A stretch of DNA of 53,486 bases from Tabrizicola sp. (GTDB lineage: Bacteria; Pseudomonadota; Alphaproteobacteria; Rhodobacterales; Rhodobacteraceae). Shown here one piece after another: positions 51,327 to 53,486 of this stretch. The notes beneath the pieces are model-generated. The model did not search any database, had not been told where the DNA came from, and saw only the letters and a list, made by a program, of their open reading frames with translations. Each line of letters starts with the position of its first letter. Position 1 is the first letter of the stretch. The position numbers and the translations under genes are program-made. Location: assembly GCA_025458105.1 (NCBI GenBank), contig JALOTD010000093.1, positions 1-53,486 on the forward strand, written 5' to 3'.

Positions 51327-52636
51327 GCGGCGTCGAGCTTGGGCTTCTGGCCTTTCCGGTCCTGTTGGGGCTGATCTTCCTGCGCGCGCCCATCGGCCTT
51401 GCCATGCTGATCGTCGGCGTTTTCGGGATGTGGATGGTGACGGGCAGCCCCAACATCGTCCTGTCCAAGTTCAAGACCGAGACATTCTCGACCTTCTCCA
51501 GCCATTCGCTGTCGATCATCCCGATCTTCCTCTTGATGGGGCATCTGGCGGGTCTCGGCGGCATGAGCCGGGCGCTCTTCAAGGCCGCCGAAGCCTGGCT
51601 CGGCCACCGCAAGGGCGGCACGGCCATGGCCGCCATCGGGGCTTGTGCCGGCTTTGGCTCGATCTGCGGTTCCTCCGTGGCGACGGCGGCGACGATGGCG
51701 CAGGTGGCACTGCCGGAACTGCGCCGGGCGGGCTATTCGGGCGGACTGTCCACCGCAACTCTGGCGGCGGGCGGCACGCTTGGGATCCTGATCCCGCCCT
51801 CGGTCGTGCTGGTGATCTATGCCACGCTGACCGAGACGAACATTGCCAAGCTGTTCCTCGCGGCCTTCATCCCCGGCATCATGGCGGCCATCGGCTACAT
51901 GCTGGTCATCGCGGTCTATGTCCGGCTTTACCCCGACTCGGCCGGCAGCCTGCCCCGCATGCCCTACCGCGAGCGGTTCCGGGCGCTGTTCGACGTCTGG
52001 CCGGTCATGCTGATCTTCCTGTCGGTGGTGGGCGGCATCTATACCGGCATCTTCAACCCGACCGAAGGTGCCTCGGTCGGCGCGCTGGGTACCGGGCTGG
52101 TTGCCTGGGCCTCCGGTGGGCTGGATTGGCCGCGGCTGAAGGCAGCGTTGATGTCCACGGCTTCTGGCACAGCGATGATCTTCCTGATCGTGCTGGGCGC
52201 TGGGTTCTTTAACGCCTTCCTCGCCCTGACGCAGATGCCGCAGATGGCCTCTGCCTGGATCGTGGAGCAGGGCTTTGGCCCCTGGCTGGTCCTCGCCTGC
52301 ATCCTGCTGATCTACCTTGTGCTTGGCTGCATCATGGACAGCCTGTCGATGATCCTTCTGACGATTCCGATCTTCTACCCAGTCATGTTGGCGCTGGATT
52401 TCGGAATGTCGCCGGAACACATGGCCATCTGGTTCGGCATCCTGGTGCTAATCGTGGTCGAGGTCGGCATGATCACCCCGCCGGTCGGGATGAACCTCTT
52501 CGTCATCAACGCCATCGACCGCACCACCCCAATCCGGCAGACCTATGGGGCGGTGATGTTCTTCGTGGGCACCGACCTTGCACGCGTCGTCCTTCTGGTG
52601 CTGGTGCCTGGGATCACGCTGTTCCTGCTCCCTTAG
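51323..52636 (+). CDS. dctM: TRAP transporter large permease DctM
   Basis: A 437-residue DctM with about 12 helices and the family motifs FSSHSLSIIPIFLLMGHLAG, GFGSICGSSVATAATMAQVALPELRRAGY, LAAGGTLGILIPPSVVLVIYA and GMITPPVGMNLFVINAI. The start is TTG at 51323 overlapping the dctQ stop (TTGA), with GAGGGAG upstream. It uses the sodium gradient to import the DctP ligand. The 3' end overlaps the convergent LysR gene by 23 bases. Confidence 0.94.
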   Translation: MSGVELGLLAFPVLLGLIFLRAPIGLAMLIVGVFGMWMVTGSPNIVLSKFKTETFSTFSSHSLSIIPIFLLMGHLAGLGGMSRALFKAAEAWLGHRKGGTAMAAIGACAGFGSICGSSVATAATMAQVALPELRRAGYSGGLSTATLAAGGTLGILIPPSVVLVIYATLTETNIAKLFLAAFIPGIMAAIGYMLVIAVYVRLYPDSAGSLPRMPYRERFRALFDVWPVMLIFLSVVGGIYTGIFNPTEGASVGALGTGLVAWASGGLDWPRLKAALMSTASGTAMIFLIVLGAGFFNAFLALTQMPQMASAWIVEQGFGPWLVLACILLIYLVLGCIMDSLSMILLTIPIFYPVMLALDFGMSPEHMAIWFGILVLIVVEVGMITPPVGMNLFVINAIDRTTPIRQTYGAVMFFVGTDLARVVLLVLVPGITLFLLP

Positions 52637-53486
52637 GGCCAGGCTGCGTTTCCTCGTTGAGAAGTTGCAAGAGCAGCGCCGCCCCGGAATTGACCGGGGC
52701 GGCCTGTCTTTGCGTGACACCGACGGCACCCGACAGAAATCGCGCGCCGGTCGGCAGGACGATCATCTCTCCCCGCGCCAGTTCCTCGGCCACCACCCCG
52801 CGCGAAATGAACCATACGGCGTCCGAGGCCGCCAATAGACCGCGACCAACTGCCAAGGCGACCGTTTCGACCGCCGGGCGCAGCGTGGACAGGCCCAGCA
52901 TGGCCAGGTAGTCGTTCAGATTGCGCCGGATCAGGGCGCCCTCGGGCGGCAGGATTACCGGCACCGCTTGCAAAAGCTCTGCCACGGGGCGGCCAGCCAT
53001 GGGATGTCCAGTGCGGGCAACCAGCACGACATCCTCTTCGTAAAGATGGGTGAACCGCAAGCCCGCCATGTCTTGCGGATCGGGCATGCGCCCGACCATC
53101 ATGTCGATGCCCCCATCGCGCAAAAGCCCCAGAAGATAGGCATGAGGGCCCGTTTCGATCTTCAGCACGGTCTGGGGTTGAAGGCTGCAGAACCGCAAGG
53201 CGACACGCGGGAACAGCCGCGTCGCAGCGGTCGGCAGGATACCGACGCGAAGGCTGTCGCGCGATCCCGGGTTCAGGGTCGCCACCGCATCTTCCAGCGC
53301 CCCAAGACCAAGAATGGCATGATGGCGAAACAGCGCCCCCTGTTCGGTCAGAACCAGTCGCCGCCGTTCGCGGCGGAACAGCAGGACGCCCAGCAGGTCC
53401 TCAAGTTCCGCCAGCGTCCGGCTGAGGGCGGGTTGGGAAATGCCCTGTGCGCGCGCCACGGGCGACAGGGCTCCGGCTGCGGCAAT
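52614..53486 (-). CDS. LysR-type regulator (PcaQ/GbpR-like), N-terminus beyond right edge
   Basis: The frame is open to the end of the window and carries the second part of the DNA-binding helix-turn-helix (AAAGALSPVARAQGISQPALSRTLAELEDLLG), so only roughly the first ten residues are missing. The effector domain follows (SLRVGILPTAATRLFPRVALRF, IETGPHAYLLGLLRDGGIDMMVGRMP). This branch contains PcaQ, activator of the protocatechuate branch of the beta-ketoadipate pathway, and GbpR. Protocatechuate is the PobA product, so pca genes may lie just to the right. Confidence 0.88.
   Translation of the reverse strand: MAAAGALSPVARAQGISQPALSRTLAELEDLLGVLLFRRERRRLVLTEQGALFRHHAILGLGALEDAVATLNPGSRDSLRVGILPTAATRLFPRVALRFCSLQPQTVLKIETGPHAYLLGLLRDGGIDMMVGRMPDPQDMAGLRFTHLYEEDVVLVARTGHPMAGRPVAELLQAVPVILPPEGALIRRNLNDYLAMLGLSTLRPAVETVALAVGRGLLAASDAVWFISRGVVAEELARGEMIVLPTGARFLSGAVGVTQRQAAPVNSGAALLLQLLNEETQPGPKGAGTA

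Noticed and set aside
51203-52420. Long antisense frame opposite dctM
   Set aside because: The translated sequence is rich in His, Asp, Arg and Gln without hydrophobic or catalytic motifs. It is the shadow of a strongly conserved transporter gene.

Overview
The window is high-GC DNA of alphaproteobacterial, most likely Rhodobacterales (Paracoccaceae-type), character. The evidence is the dense ATGA/TGATG-coupled operons, the occasional GTG and TTG starts, the mix of Liv-type ABC and TRAP importers, and protein sequences typical of that group. Almost all of it is one catabolic supercluster for plant- and lignin-derived aromatics. A glycine-betaine-type ABC transporter, an arsenate-detoxification operon and a zinc-regulated metallochaperone are embedded in it. 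No rRNA, tRNA, CRISPR array or insertion sequence was seen.

Layout. (1) 1-7300, minus strand: hydroxyquinol 1,2-dioxygenase, a PcpA/LinE-type extradiol dioxygenase, a small esterase and maleylacetate reductase, followed by a Liv-type importer (binding protein, LivG, LivF, LivH; LivM presumably lies left of the window). A divergent LysR gene is at 7386. (2) 8333-12877: an IclR regulator divergent from a second PcpA/LinE-like dioxygenase, a citryl-CoA-lyase-like protein, a class III CoA-transferase and WrbA. (3) 12908-16811: a ProXVW-like transporter with a tandem-domain permease. (4) 17025-20134: an ArsR-ArsC fusion, GAPDH and ArsJ. (5) 20348-21533: a COG0523 GTPase behind a Zur-like box. (6) 21989-26952: a MarR-controlled set for beta-oxidative deacetylation of hydroxycinnamates. 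(7) 26959-31326: a GntR regulator with four perfect TGTATACAT sites, a THF-dependent O-demethylase, a hydrolase-LigA fusion, LigB and a YciI-like protein. (8) 31318-35296: DoxX-like, SDR remnant, TetR, a Tat-exported intradiol dioxygenase, SnoaL-like and MBL proteins, and HxlR. (9) 35359-47313: a vanillyl-alcohol/eugenol-oxidase-type flavoprotein, a hydrolase, a complete second Liv importer, aryl-alcohol and aryl-aldehyde dehydrogenases, and a DmpR/MopR-like regulator. (10) 47336-53486: PobR-like regulator, PobA, a DctPQM TRAP importer and a PcaQ-like LysR gene cut by the right edge.

Together the genes read as a funnel: 4-alkylphenols or vanillyl/coniferyl alcohols -> aldehydes -> ferulate/p-coumarate -> vanillate/4-hydroxybenzoate -> protocatechuate-type diols -> ring cleavage. 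A parallel hydroxyquinol/hydroquinone branch ends at maleylacetate and 3-oxoadipate.

An unexpected property is a high density of gene lesions. At least six genes seem to lack about 15-25 internal codons with a resulting frameshift: the first binding protein, the CoA-transferase, the ProW-like permease, an SDR, the O-demethylase and the hydrolase-LigA fusion. The GntR gene and a second SDR have in-frame internal losses, and a LysR remnant has a 1-nt shift. I cannot tell from sequence alone whether these are assembly errors or real decay. Read mapping would settle it.
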